Shown here piece after piece: positions 1 to 10,765 of a DNA stretch of 64,000 bases. A program made the position numbers and the translations under genes. The notes below the pieces were generated by a model. That model did not search any database. It was not told the origin of the DNA and worked only from the letters and a program-made list of their open reading frames with translations. Location of the stretch: contig CAJHZI010000566.1 in assembly GCA_905160935.1 (NCBI GenBank), positions 455,001 to 519,000 on the forward strand, in the 5' to 3' direction. Origin of the DNA: Enchytraeus crypticus (Eukaryota; Annelida; Clitellata; Enchytraeida; Enchytraeidae). How positions within the stretch are numbered: position 1 is the first letter of the stretch; every line of letters starts with the position of its first letter.

Positions 1-728
1 TGTGGCGTTCCTTTTAGAAATCATAGAACTTAGTCGTTATCTTCCTCTCTGGAGAGAATGGAATCGCGTTCCATTCAGCTATACATGTATGTATTTGCAA
101 CATGACGTTGTATTCAATATGCCTGTTAACAAAAAGAAGCAGGAAATTTAATCTGGAAGACTGTGATAATGACTCCTGTCAGAAACAGATTGAAAACTAA
201 TTGAAGAATTTAGCATAAAGCAACTAAAATCATACCTATTAGTATTTTTATAATAATTTAGAGTTCCAACACGTTCCACCTACAAGCGCTGCCTAAAGGG
301 AACTGGGTGGAAAGCTAGACTTAAAAAATAGAACTGTTGGAAAAATTTGTTTTTCTTTCTTATCTCTCTCTCTCTCTCTCTGATCAACCAGGACTTCTAC
401 TCGTATATTGTATTTTATACTTTCGGAGTGCAGTGAAATGAAGCTCGATGCCACTATACCGTCAATACTGAGAATTGAACAGGCTATATCAGGCTGCAGA
501 AGCATCCTTGTTATCTCTGGAACACTGAATTCCATTGCACGGTAATTAACGAGTCAAACAAAGCTATTTACGAATGTCCGAACACTTGACTTCAAGTTGT
601 TTGTACCCCACTTGAGTGCTCATTAAAGTAGTGAAATAAGAACAGCGCTTTTACACTCTACAAGTTCAAGACGGACTAATTTCGGCTGCAAGACAATATC
701 AACTTTGCTATCCGAGATGGGCTAAAAA
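1..728. other. No gene seen
   Basis: AT-rich sequence with a short (CT)n tract at 361-380. The open frame on the minus strand at 293-535 has no recognisable motif and includes the low-complexity tract, so I leave it unannotated. Confidence 0.5.
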
Positions 729-853
729 CGCAAATGTTAACGTCAGTTTCCTCATTCGAAAGCGATGTCAGTGAAGGGGGAGCCCATGATTTGAACCCGC
801 ACATACTGATCCGAGGTCGAGTACCTTACCGACATCGCCACTGGCTCCAGCCT
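729..853 (-). repeat. tRNA-derived SINE, family R1 (copy a)
   Basis: R1 is about 145 bp. Read on its own strand it starts GGCTGGAGCCAGTGGCGATG, has an A-box-like TGGCGATGTCGGTAAG and a B-box-like GGGTTCAAATCC about 35 bp further on, and ends in CTTAGCTTTACCAGCTTTT. Nine copies lie in this window on both strands, which with the pol III boxes marks it as a tRNA-derived SINE. Confidence 0.75.
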
Positions 854-1014
854 AAAGGATGACGTACTCATGCCGTTTAATGAAAGTTTCTTATACACAA
901 TGGTAGTGTTCCAAATTTTCATTTACCTTTGCCCCATTAGTTTCGAAATTAGTTTGCTGGCTTCTGTTAGATGGATGGACATTCTATAGCGATGATATTA
1001 TCGAGTAACCTATG

Positions 1015-1195
1015 ACCAGGCTTCTCTTAATTACCCTAGTCCTATAGTTTATGTATGGGCTCTCTCGTACGCATATGCCCGTAAGGGTTCGATTCTCTTA
1101 CCGGTCATGTATGTAGGCTGGTAATTATCCAGTGTCCCATACAAACAAACCCTGAGTCTTGGCCGTATACTCTCAGTCGTCCACTTTTACAGGCT
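1015..1195 (+). repeat. tRNA-derived SINE-like element
   Basis: Contains GGGTTCGATTCTC (B box) at about 1086, preceded by an A-box-like stretch around 1058, and followed by GTCATGTATGTAGGCTGG and GTCCCATACAAACAAACCC, a non-tRNA body. Only one copy is seen here, so the assignment rests on the pol III boxes. Confidence 0.45.
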
Positions 1196-1517
1196 CTTAG
1201 CTAAATATACTTTTATATTCTTTGCTATGAGTACATTCTCTATAGCTTTTATGTTATATGCTATATTCTCTTATACTCATGTGTTATTTACTCTTCTAGG
1301 TTTTACTCTCAGTTGACTGTAGGTCAACGGTATGAACAGCTAACTTGACATAGTATGGTAGGATATGTGTTTAAGTTTTACAGGTAAATATTTCTATTTG
1401 TGTAAGCGAACACTTAATATAAACTCAGTAGAGCAGTAGCTCCATATAGTTTGCTTTTTCATTTATGTAGGCTATATACATGTACATACATCATTTATGT
1501 ATATACATATATCAGTA

Positions 1518-1622
1518 TGGATCAGTATGTGCGGGGTTCAAATCCTGGCTCGCCTGTCACTGACATCGCTTTCGAGTGAGGAAACTGACGGTAATCTTAG
1601 CTTTATAACCAGCTTTATATGA
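1518..1622 (+). repeat. SINE R1 (copy b, 5'-truncated)
   Basis: Keeps the B-box and the CACTGACATCGCTTTCGAGT body. The A-box half is missing or replaced by TATATA-rich sequence. Confidence 0.65.
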
Positions 1623-2020
1623 AATGAATAGAATAATAGAATTGGGACAATAGAATTTACTATATGAAATGTTCTTGAAGCCTCTTAAAGTAGCGATTAC
1701 AAGGTACTGTAATTCACTGCAGGCGTCTGAAAGTTACTGCTGAACAGTAAAGCTTTGACAAAGTTAAAATGCATAAAGAAAAATTAATTGAATAAATTCG
1801 TATTGATTTGTGTAATTTTGAAGTGATAAACATTATTGCACCGAACGACTAGATGAATGTTCTTCATTCCAGAGTTCTATGCTACAGCACAGGTAAGTCA
1901 CTGAAGAAAGTAGTTGCTGAATTTATTTTAAAGATTCAACTATTGAGTACATCAGCACCCATTTGTATGACGTCAGTAGTCACTAGAACGACAGTACTGC
2001 GAGATGTCAGTCTAAGAGGT

Positions 2021-2340
2021 CAAATGTACGAGTGAAGGAGAACTACATGTAGGTCAAGAGGTCACGGATACGAGCGAGGGAGAACTAGGACAAGAAGTCA
2101 CAGGTACGAGTAAGGAGAACTAGCACAAGAGGTCACGGGTACCAGTAAGGAGAACTGGCACAAGAGGTCACGGGTACGAGTGAGAGAGAACTAGGACAAG
2201 AGGTCAAAGGTACGAGTGAGGAGAACTAAGTCAAGAGGTCACGGGTACGAGTGAGAGAGAACTAGGTCAAGAAGTCACGGGTACGAGTGAGGGAGAACTA
2301 GGTCAAGAGGTCATGGCTACGAGTGAGGAGATAATTCGGA
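2021..2340 (+). repeat. Minisatellite, about 35-39-bp unit
   Basis: Eight to nine imperfect units built on GGTCACGGGTACGAGTGAG and GAGAACTAGGTCAAGA. Unit length varies through indels in the GAGAGA and GAGGAG stretch. It is not in an open frame of any length. Confidence 0.85.
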
Positions 2341-2424
2341 ACATTTTGTACCGACAATTCTTTTTGATTTGTTCACGCTGCATTGATGATTTAATTATTC
2401 AAGGCGTGTAGAATTCAGTAGTAT

Positions 2425-2472
<48 letters not shown>

Positions 2473-2785
2473 CAGTAGTAGTAGAATTTAGTAGAATTCA
2501 GCAGAAGAAAGTATTCAAGCGTGTAGAAATAGAAATAATTTAATTTCACGTAATGACGTGTCAATTCAAACAGATAGTCTATGAAGCGATAAAGAGAATA
2601 TGCATTAGTTGAGAAGTATATCAGATCAATATAATTATTAAATGATAGAGCAAATTTAGATAGTAATTTGGTGATATCATGAATTGAGAAGTGTTATTGG
2701 AACATTTTGTACCGACAATTCTTTTTGATTTGTTCACGCTGCATTGATGATTTAATTATTCAAGGCGTGTAGAATTCAGTAGTAT

Positions 2786-2836
<51 letters not shown>

Positions 2837-3060
2837 CAGTAGTAGTAGAATTTAGTAGAATTCAGCAGAAGAAAGTATTCAAGCGTGTAGAAATAGAAAT
2901 AATTTAATTTCACGTAATGACGTGTCAATTCAAACAGATAGTCTATGAAGCGATAAAGAGAATATGCATTAGTTGAGAAGTATATCAGATCAATATAATT
3001 ATTAAATGATAGAGCAAATTTAGATAGTAATTTGGTGATATCATGAATTGAGAAGTATAT
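2337..3060 (+). repeat. Tandem duplication of a 360-bp unit with (AGT)n core
   Basis: The segment at 2338-2698 is repeated almost perfectly at 2699-3056, including the (AGT)n array and its AGC interruption. A shorter echo of the 3' part (about 75 bp, GAGAAGTATATCAG) repeats twice more to 3190. The near-identity points to a very recent duplication; assembly error is the alternative. Confidence 0.85.
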
Positions 3061-3299
3061 CAGACTAATATATTAAATGATAGAGTAAATTTGGAGAGTA
3101 TATATAGATAGTAATTTTTGTGATATACATGAGTTGAGAAGTATATCAGAACAATATATTAAATGATAGAGCAAATTTGAGATAGTAATTTTGCGTTTGC
3201 AGCCGAGTCAACAGCGATTGTGATCAGTAAATGTTGGTGACTATATTAAACTTGCCACTTGGCAGAACCCCAGAGAGGGTGAATCTCGTACAACAATTC

Positions 3300-3970
3300 G
3301 TTTCAACTTTCATTTAACTGAAGTGAAATCGACAGAAATCAAGTCTAACCTTTCATTCCTGTGAATTGCATGAAAAAATTAAATACAAAGAAAATATCTT
3401 CTAGAATGCCAACAATTTAAAAAAACTCATAACTTTCGGAGACTCTAAACACCAACAATCTGCAAGACATTATTCTTCGAAACTAACTTTCTATTAAGGG
3501 CTCATCACTACAACGAACAAAGTGATTCGACGGAAACTTAAGATAATTGTGAACTCGCTTGTAAACTGTGTAATTGTTTCCAAACACAAGCTATTCGACA
3601 AGCTTAAACAAGCCGAGTGCATTTCTCAACAAGTGAAAAAGTTTAACCATTGAACACATAGTTACAACGGTTAAAGTAACAGCTTTATTCTACCGGAGAG
3701 CACTTCAAAGATAACCACTGGAATGTCAAATTATAGTATTCTCACTTTTGCATTCTTCCAGTTCCGTGGAATTATCCGAGAAGTAGTAAATTGTTTCAAT
3801 AATCCTTAGAAGTTCCAGATAGCATTTAATTTAATTTATGACATCAAGTCGCGGAATTTCATGAATGATTGATTGATCATTGACCATTCATCAATAGCCG
3901 ATTGAATTTCATTGATAGCCGGCATCGCTATTGACTAGAACCAGTGTCGATTTCGGTAAGAAATCCGACT
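3300..3970. other. No gene seen
   Basis: Unique-looking AT-rich DNA. No coding pattern, tRNA-like box or terminal repeat was recognised. Confidence 0.4.
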
Positions 3971-3973
3971 ATA

Positions 3974-4060
3974 CGGATCATTATATTCGAGGTTCAAAAC
4001 CTGGATTCGCCGTCACTGATTCGCCGTCACTATAACCTTTCGAGAGACGAAACTGACGCT
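3974..4060 (+). repeat. SINE R1 (copy c, degenerate)
   Basis: A B-box-like GAGGTTCAAAACCTGG is followed by a partly duplicated TCGCCGTCACTGATTCGCC and GAAACTGACG. This is an old, rearranged R1 copy. Confidence 0.5.
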
Positions 4061-4476
4061 CTTCTGTATAGCTGATGGCTGCTGTTTTGCGTCGTATGAA
4101 TGGGAAATTAATTTTGTAGAAACTCTTGGTCATCAGTTGGCTTATTTTTAGTTGTTGGACTCGGCAATTGATCAGTGGTCCCAGCGAGTGAATGCAGTTA
4201 TTCGGGCACATGGTGGACACATTGAACATTTGTTGAATTAAATCTCAATTAAGGCCTATTGCATATTCTTGAATTTTTGATTTTTAGATTTAGAGTTTTC
4301 TCGCTATTTCATTGATAACTAAATATGAGCGACTAATGATACTTTCTCAAGCTTGTGTAACAGTATTTCTTACGTATTTAGCAAGTTGATATGAAAGAGA
4401 CTTGTCTTTAATTTAATGTATCAAATAAGACGTTTGGATAACAATTGTCAGTTATTAGCATTCAAAGTAGTTGCAT

Positions 4477-5690
4477 TTATTCTGGACCAACCTGTACTAA
4501 AGCTTTTTCTTTTTCGAAATCATATACTAATTTTTCTATTTCCAAATTAATCAGAGTATAATCCGAAAAATTAACGTGGTATTCATTGTCAACAATAGAA
4601 CGTGCTAAATTACTTAGATTTTCTGTTACATAAAAATGATCAATGTAAGATTGAGCGACTCGGGATTTTCCTGAAAAGTGTAGGCCTGTGGTATTGTACA
4701 AGGAACAATCGCCACTTTATCCGCTACGATGCAATTTAACTCATTCATCCAATTATTAATAGTTTTTGCTACATTCAAATCATTCGTTTCACTACAATTA
4801 AAATCGCCTGCAAACACCGCATATTTATACTCGATAGCAGTAAGAAACAATTCGATATTATACAATAATAGTTTCAGAAGCTCTAAATCAGCATTTTTAT
4901 TGCTAGGTAAATAGACATTTATTATCATCAGTTTTGCCCATCGTTGCAATTATAAACTTTTATTCACACCTAACGCAATTGACCTTGCTTAACAAGATTA
5001 AAGATTTCAAAAGTCCATCGAACTTCTTCAAAAAATGTAATAATCTTTTTTAAAATCAGCAAACAAAGGAAGTTGCTCAGTGCTAATCCAGTGCTCTTGA
5101 CAACACACTATCTTCTTTCTTATTGAATCGCAAATTTGCTTTAATTTAAAATACATTCCATTCATACTGTACGTTCCTGTGTTTAGATGATTTTGGAGTT
5201 TATTCGTCTTGCAAGTATAATTAGCCTTTGATAATAGACGTCATGATTGTCAACTTTAATGTTACTTTTTCTGCATTGGTCTTTGGTATTTTTCACTTCC
5301 TACTCCTTCCCGACACTATATATCCCAAACACTAGTTTACCAGGTGCTGGACTACTCGATGCCGCTGCTTTGAGATGCTTGAATTGACCGATCCCAACCA
5401 TACTTTCAGTTGAAGTATTGTTAGTAGGCTGCAATTATTCTACTTTTTAATACCTATTGGGTTCTCCAGAAACTGTTGCATGTAGTAATTTATTAGCATA
5501 GGATGATTTGTCGTTAGGTAAGTTTATATTTGATTTTTTCGACTGTCTAGCACTTTAAATCGCAGAATCAATTTGAGAAATGTTTCCGCTAATTGCAGAT
5601 CGCTTTTTCGAAGCTCCATTCTGGAGCATAGTGAATCTCTCATCATCCGCCTCTGATACTTCCGGGGTGGCAGTCATCGATTATTAAATC
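4477..5690 (-). mobile_element. LINE relic: ORF1-like remnant and APE endonuclease
   Basis: Minus-strand remnant of a non-LTR retrotransposon. The endonuclease is readable in pieces: VCCQEHWISTEQLPLF near 5110 (the QEHW pocket), MIINVYLPSN, VFAGDFNCS (GDFN motif) at 4949-4626, and YIDHFYVTENL at 4701-4477. Stops and a frame change separate the pieces. Upstream, about 5680-5440, an open stretch beginning MTATPEVSEADDERF could be the end of ORF1. There is no RT, so the element was cut off at its 3' side or that side lies elsewhere. Confidence 0.7.
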
Positions 5691-6019
5691 CTATTTTCCA
5701 TCATTTATATCGACTTGTAATGAATTAAATTAAAACTCATCCTAAGCAAATGTGGGCAAATATGCCTATTGACTACTTGCAAGTAGGCCCATACAAAACA
5801 ATCGTTTAATTTTTAATATGAAACATTTCAATGTACATAATTATTCAAGCATCGTTTATGCTAAATGAAATCTTCAAATTCTGCAATTCTGAAATCTTAT
5901 GAATTATAACTTATCAGGAAATTTGTACATTACAAAACAATGACATTTAAACACTGTTTCGTCGCTTGAGAACTATGTCACCGAAGTCTCGAGTGGAATA
6001 TACAGCAGTTCTATTCCTT

Positions 6020-6310
6020 GGGTAAACAGGATTGTTTTCTCAAGGAATGACGTCCCTGACCAGTAAATGTTAGTCTAAGCTGAGGAAGGCATAGGGGGCC
6101 CACCTCGTCATAAGAAGAATCGCCCAATAATAGTGGTATATCAAAAGGAATGTTATAGATGATTTAAGATCCACTCGAATGTGGACATGAAGAGGAAAAC
6201 GGAAAATTTGTGGAGGCGTTATAATTCATGGACCTGCCAGTGGGCAGTGCACTAAGAGAGTGAGAATAAAGAGAGAGAGAGAGAGAGACAGAGACAGAGA
6301 GAGACAGAGA
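6020..6310 (+). repeat. Repeat R5 with (GA)n tail
   Basis: About 290 bp, from GGATTGTTTTCTCAAGGAATG to TGGACCTGCCAGTGGGCAG, TGCACTAAGAGAG and then (GA)n. The last 70 bp equal the 3' end of the LINE remnants at 27950-28380 and 29285-29530, so R5 is either that LINE's 3' UTR or a SINE that borrowed its tail. Confidence 0.7.
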
Positions 6311-6889
6311 CAGAGAGAGACGGCAGTCATATATCACCACAATACACTTAAAGCTGATTAAAACGAATGCAAGTTCGAAACCAATGCTTTTCCTGAAAGG
6401 GACGACAAAGCATTTATTGATATGCTTTCTATCGAATTTGTAACAGATATTTTATTTTTTCTGCATAGTTTGAATTATACAAAGCAACAACTTAACATTA
6501 TGATTTTAGTTGATTCAAAGTTGCTTTAATTTTCTAGTGATATTTGCGAGTTTTGCAATCCAAAGAATTAATTTTCCCGTACTACGAAAGATTTTAAGTT
6601 TAATTGAGAGAGAGATCCTAAAATATCCATGTTCACCAGTTAATCTCTAAATTGATTTATTCTAATAAGGAAATGTAACTCTACAGTCATTTCTTGAGCT
6701 CCTAGGCTTTTGAAATTGCTACTAAATTTTCCATAACGAATGGAAAAACATGGGATTGATTGATGATATGGTATGGGACTGAAAGGGGTGAAGAAGGTCT
6801 TGGCTTATTCGTATCTCCACACTATTTAAACTAGGATAAAAGGAAAGGAGATGATGATGATGAACTGTGCAGTCAACCGTAATTTCGTT

Positions 6890-7110
6890 GAGATCAAACC
6901 CTAATACGAGTCGGTGTAAGGCAGCGGCTAAGATAGCGAATTAGCCGATTTTTCGGCCAGTGGTTCACATATCTCACTGAACTCCTGAAAAGCGGTCGCA
7001 CCAGTATAGTTCAAATTCTAGGAGCATGATTGAGCTACTGGTGTACAAAGGAGGAGCCCCTTAGATCGGCGATTGTTGTTTAAGCTGCTAGTAGCCTCTA
7101 GCTTTTCTTT
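6890..7110 (+). repeat. Possible tRNA-like SINE, single copy
   Basis: An A-box-like TAAGGCAGCGGCTAAGATAGC is followed about 35 bp later by GTGGTTCACATATC (poor B box). No second copy was seen in the window. Weak call. Confidence 0.25.
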
Positions 7111-7189
7111 CGTTGATCCAGACGCCACCTCACTCTCAAGAACTTTCATGGCTGAGAAGAATCATCACCAGTTCACACGTCGGGTTCTA

Positions 7190-8895
7190 TATTCAACTGA
7201 ACGCCCTCTGGTTGTTATTACATGAAATCTGACATACCGCAAAAAACGTACACACACACAAATGGCAATACAGAAAGTAATAAACATAGGCAGACATTGT
7301 TTAAAATAAAACTTAATAAGAGTCTTTATATAGCATTCTAATTATAAAGTTCTTATCCACCAAAGGTGTGCGCTTAGATGGTAAAGAGAAAGGATGAGCC
7401 CTCTCCCTGAGCTCAAAGTTAACATTATCTTTAAGCGGCGGAAGAAGCCGGTGCAGGACATGCTGTTTGTTACTGATGATAACGTTAAACAATTTCTCAT
7501 CTGCATCGGCAGCGATATCCGCAAAAGGTCGTACTCCATCATAGAAGTTACATCTTGTAGCCTTCCTGAGGAAGGCTTCAAGGCGTTCACTCTCGGGGGA
7601 ACCAACATAACCCCACCAAAATTGCGATGCATAGGTTAACTTGGATTTAAAGACAGTGACAATTAGGTCAGAATTAAGACCTTTTGATTTTAGAATGCGA
7701 ATGGCAAAAAGATTAGAAGAGCAACTGCTAATTATATCATCCACGTGGACAGAACAAGAAAAGTTGGATTGCAGTGTAACACCTAAGCATTTCAAGGTAT
7801 TTACTCTTACAATGCCATCTAGGAGCGGTAGCACAGAACTTGCTAGAAATCTAGATCGCGGAGGATGGAAAAGAAGTTAACGGGATTTGACTTATTCAAC
7901 TGTAGATTGTTCTTAACTGGACCACAAGTCAATGTTAGCAAGTTCATCGTCAGTGGTATAAAGATACTGAGATGGGATAATGAGGTATGTATCATCAGCA
8001 AACTTAATAATGCCATTATGAGAATGGATAGGTCTTAAATCTGAAGCAGTAATGGAATATGAAGCAGGACCAACAGCTGAACCTTTTACAACACAAGCTG
8101 AAATATTGGCAGTAGAGGATACATTGTCATCAAATTTAGTGCAATATTGACGGCCAGTAACAACTAACAAGTAACAACTAACAAAAAACTAACAAGACAA
8201 TTATGGATGCTAGATGGTATGTCCAGATCAGCAAACTTTTCAATAACAGTTGAATGTCTGATCCGATCAGAAGCTTTGCTAAAATCTAGAACAATGACTC
8301 TGACAAAGGGACTACTTGACAACATTTGTGAGATACTCTGATAGAGTGCTATCAGGGCACCTGTGGTAGATCTGGTTGGCCTGAAGGCGAACTGGTCATA
8401 TAAACAAGGTGTAGCAGGAGGACATAATAGAGCAGGATAAATGTAAGTTGAAATGATGACTCTCTCACAAAGTCTGGAAAGAACAGGGGTGATGGAGATA
8501 GGACGAAAATCGTACAGTGTAGAGGGTTTAGAAACTTTAGACTAAGGTATTATACAAGAAGTTTTCCACTGATTAAGGACAACAGACTGTGCCATGGAAG
8601 CATTTAAAAGTGTTGTTAGAGGTTGACAGAATACAGGAGCAGACAACCTGAGAAACCAGGCAGTTAGACCATCCAATCCAGTAGCGGTTGGCTTCAGGTA
8701 GTTCAATATATTAAAAACTTGAAATTCAGAAAGTGGTTCAAAATTTGCCTTAGAATTGCTACTTTTGAAGAGAGGCGCAGAATATTTAGGGTCAGCTGAT
8801 ATATTAGCATAATGATCGTTAGGGAAGTCAGCAGTGATGTTACCATGGACTAATTGCTTAGATGTTTTCCGTAAACATTGCGTTACCATTTGCCA
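7190..8895 (-). mobile_element. LINE with reverse transcriptase (CR1/Jockey-like), broken, 5'-truncated
   Basis: Minus strand. Motifs in order from 8889: TATGLDGLTAWFL (RT block 1), FRDYRPISITP, DQFAFRP and LDFSKAFDRI, then IIKFADDTYLIIP (catalytic F-A-D-D) near 7990, CLGVTLQSNFSCSVHVDDII, and a C-terminal HVLHRLLPPL region ending at 7313. Frames change at least twice (near 8540 and 7910-7840). The 3' end, about 7190-7310, matches a short truncated copy in WDR81 intron 4 (59601-59818). Confidence 0.85.
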
Positions 8896-9059
8896 GAGTT
8901 CAAAGGTTGATGAATCTGTATTGAGACGCGATAGCTGCTTCTGGTTGGTTCAGCTCGGCCTCCCACTGAACTCTAAAAGTTAAGTAGAGGAACAATGCAG
9001 CCATACAGTCCTGGCGAGCGCAATGCGTCCTCTCTTGAACTTTCCACCCTACAAACAAA

Positions 9060-9880
9060 AGAGGAATATTACTTAATAAATCGAGTAATCAATCACAAAA
9101 TCCACTCAGTTTTGTCAATCAATGAGTCCCTAGATAGATGAAATGTGCGTCTGTATCATCACCTTCTATTCACTGTCATGATATCAATGAAGCAAGTTAT
9201 TCATTTATTAGTTGTTGAATTAGTACGACAATAACAATGATAATTAATAATTAAATCAACTTAATCAATCTGTCAATCAATAAACTGAATGGCATAATAT
9301 TGTGTCTAAACAACGAATTAACAACGAATTTATAAGTTCTGCTATCTGAAGAATTTTATGTAACATTTTATATATTGAATAAATATTACAATTTAAAAGT
9401 TGTTATTCTAGAAAGTAAATCTGTCATTTTATATTACAATAAACTTCCCAAGTTATGATAAATATATGGATATACTGATTTGACTAATGAGAATCATCAG
9501 TTCATTGTAACATAAGATTGTTATATTAAGAAAACCAATTGAATATTAAATCCTTCTGTGAAATGTGCCCCTGCAACATCACCTTCAGTTGTAGAGCTGG
9601 GCATTAAATCTTCATTCTATTGCATTATACTCAATGGTTAAAGAGAGGTAACTCAGGGGAACTCAACTCCAAAAGCTCTCGTTTTTTCTGAGGTGTGTTC
9701 CCCTGCTATAGGAGCACGTATTAGTTACAAGGAGACCGTTATATGCATTACAGGAGGCTAAAAAGTTCTGACCGTTTCCTTAACTCTCAATTCCCACTTT
9801 AACGACTATGTACATGTATATTGTATGCTAATTGCTGGTTTTTGTGGGCATATGAGCCCAGCTTTATTAGATTTAGATCA
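9060..9880. other. No gene seen
   Basis: AT-rich spacer downstream of the exonuclease-like pseudogene's poly(A) signal. No motif recognised. Confidence 0.4.
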
Positions 9881-10384
9881 CTACTTGTTAAACCCTTCGT
9901 ACGTACCAAAGCTAGCTAAGGCAGTCTTCAGTGACACTCCACATCGACTGATCCCAGTTCTCTTGAGAATAGCTTGGTATCTGGACGTGTCCCTGAGGAG
10001 CATGTTTGCAGGGGATAGGTTCAGTTTCAAGAAGTCTTGTCTATGGTCGTGTGCTACAATGATCTTATTCTAAACAAACATCCAGAAACAAAACAGATAT
10101 AAGGCACGTTGATATCAAATATGCATCATGTTGGTTTTTATTTGATAAAACTATATATTTTCAAAATAACGCAATTACTAGTCCAATTTGAATATAATCG
10201 AATATTTATATTTACATTTGATTTCTATTATTATTTGACAGATTTGGCGTTGCATAAGAATAATCTAAATACTGGAAGATCTATTCTATCAAAATCTTAT
10301 ATATTTAGGTTGCCGATGTCGAAAATGTTAAGTGTTAACACTATACATATACAGGTATATCATAAAAGGTGACTAAGAACTACT

Positions 10385-10765
10385 AAGAAACTATGGAAGG
10401 ACATATCTTAGGAATAAATGGTGACTCCCAATCACTGAACGCTTAAAATTCAAGATTGCTTCCTTAGATTTCAGAGGGCTAAAGTATGATATACCATATA
10501 CTATCATCTATCTGATCCCTTAGCAATCTATCAAAATAAACGTAGTCCTGGTTGATCTGTTAAAAATCTTATTACTGCATCGGGCTTTAGATCTGTCATT
10601 AACAGGCGCCACTTTATGATTTACATGTATGCTCCAAAACTATGAAATTCTTTTCTACAAGACCTTTGATCCTGCAAATGTACTGGTATTTTTCGGAAAG
10701 CTAAATCTTATCACTTTCCACCATAGGACAATATTCTGACCCTCTTATCTCGTAAGATTTCGAAC
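10385..10765 (+). mobile_element. LINE C-terminal fragment (CR1/L2-like)
   Basis: The plus strand reads RLKFKIASLDFRGLKYDIPY, then SGFRSVINRRHFMIYMYAPK, LWNSFLQDL and GIFRKAKSYHF in adjacent frames. This matches the typical CR1/L2 tail (ERLKFKI...YLxDLL...APKLWNSLP...F+..LK..L). It sits in the intron between exons 4 and 5 of the exonuclease-like pseudogene. Confidence 0.6.

Noticed and set aside
3195-3300. Short stretch suggestive of the inner edge of a long terminal repeat
   Set aside because: No matching second terminal repeat and no gag/pol-like coding nearby; too little to name an element.
9825-10073. 82-codon plus-strand open frame
   Set aside because: It is the antisense of the last exon of the minus-strand exonuclease-like pseudogene, which has an acceptor, family motifs and a poly(A) signal.
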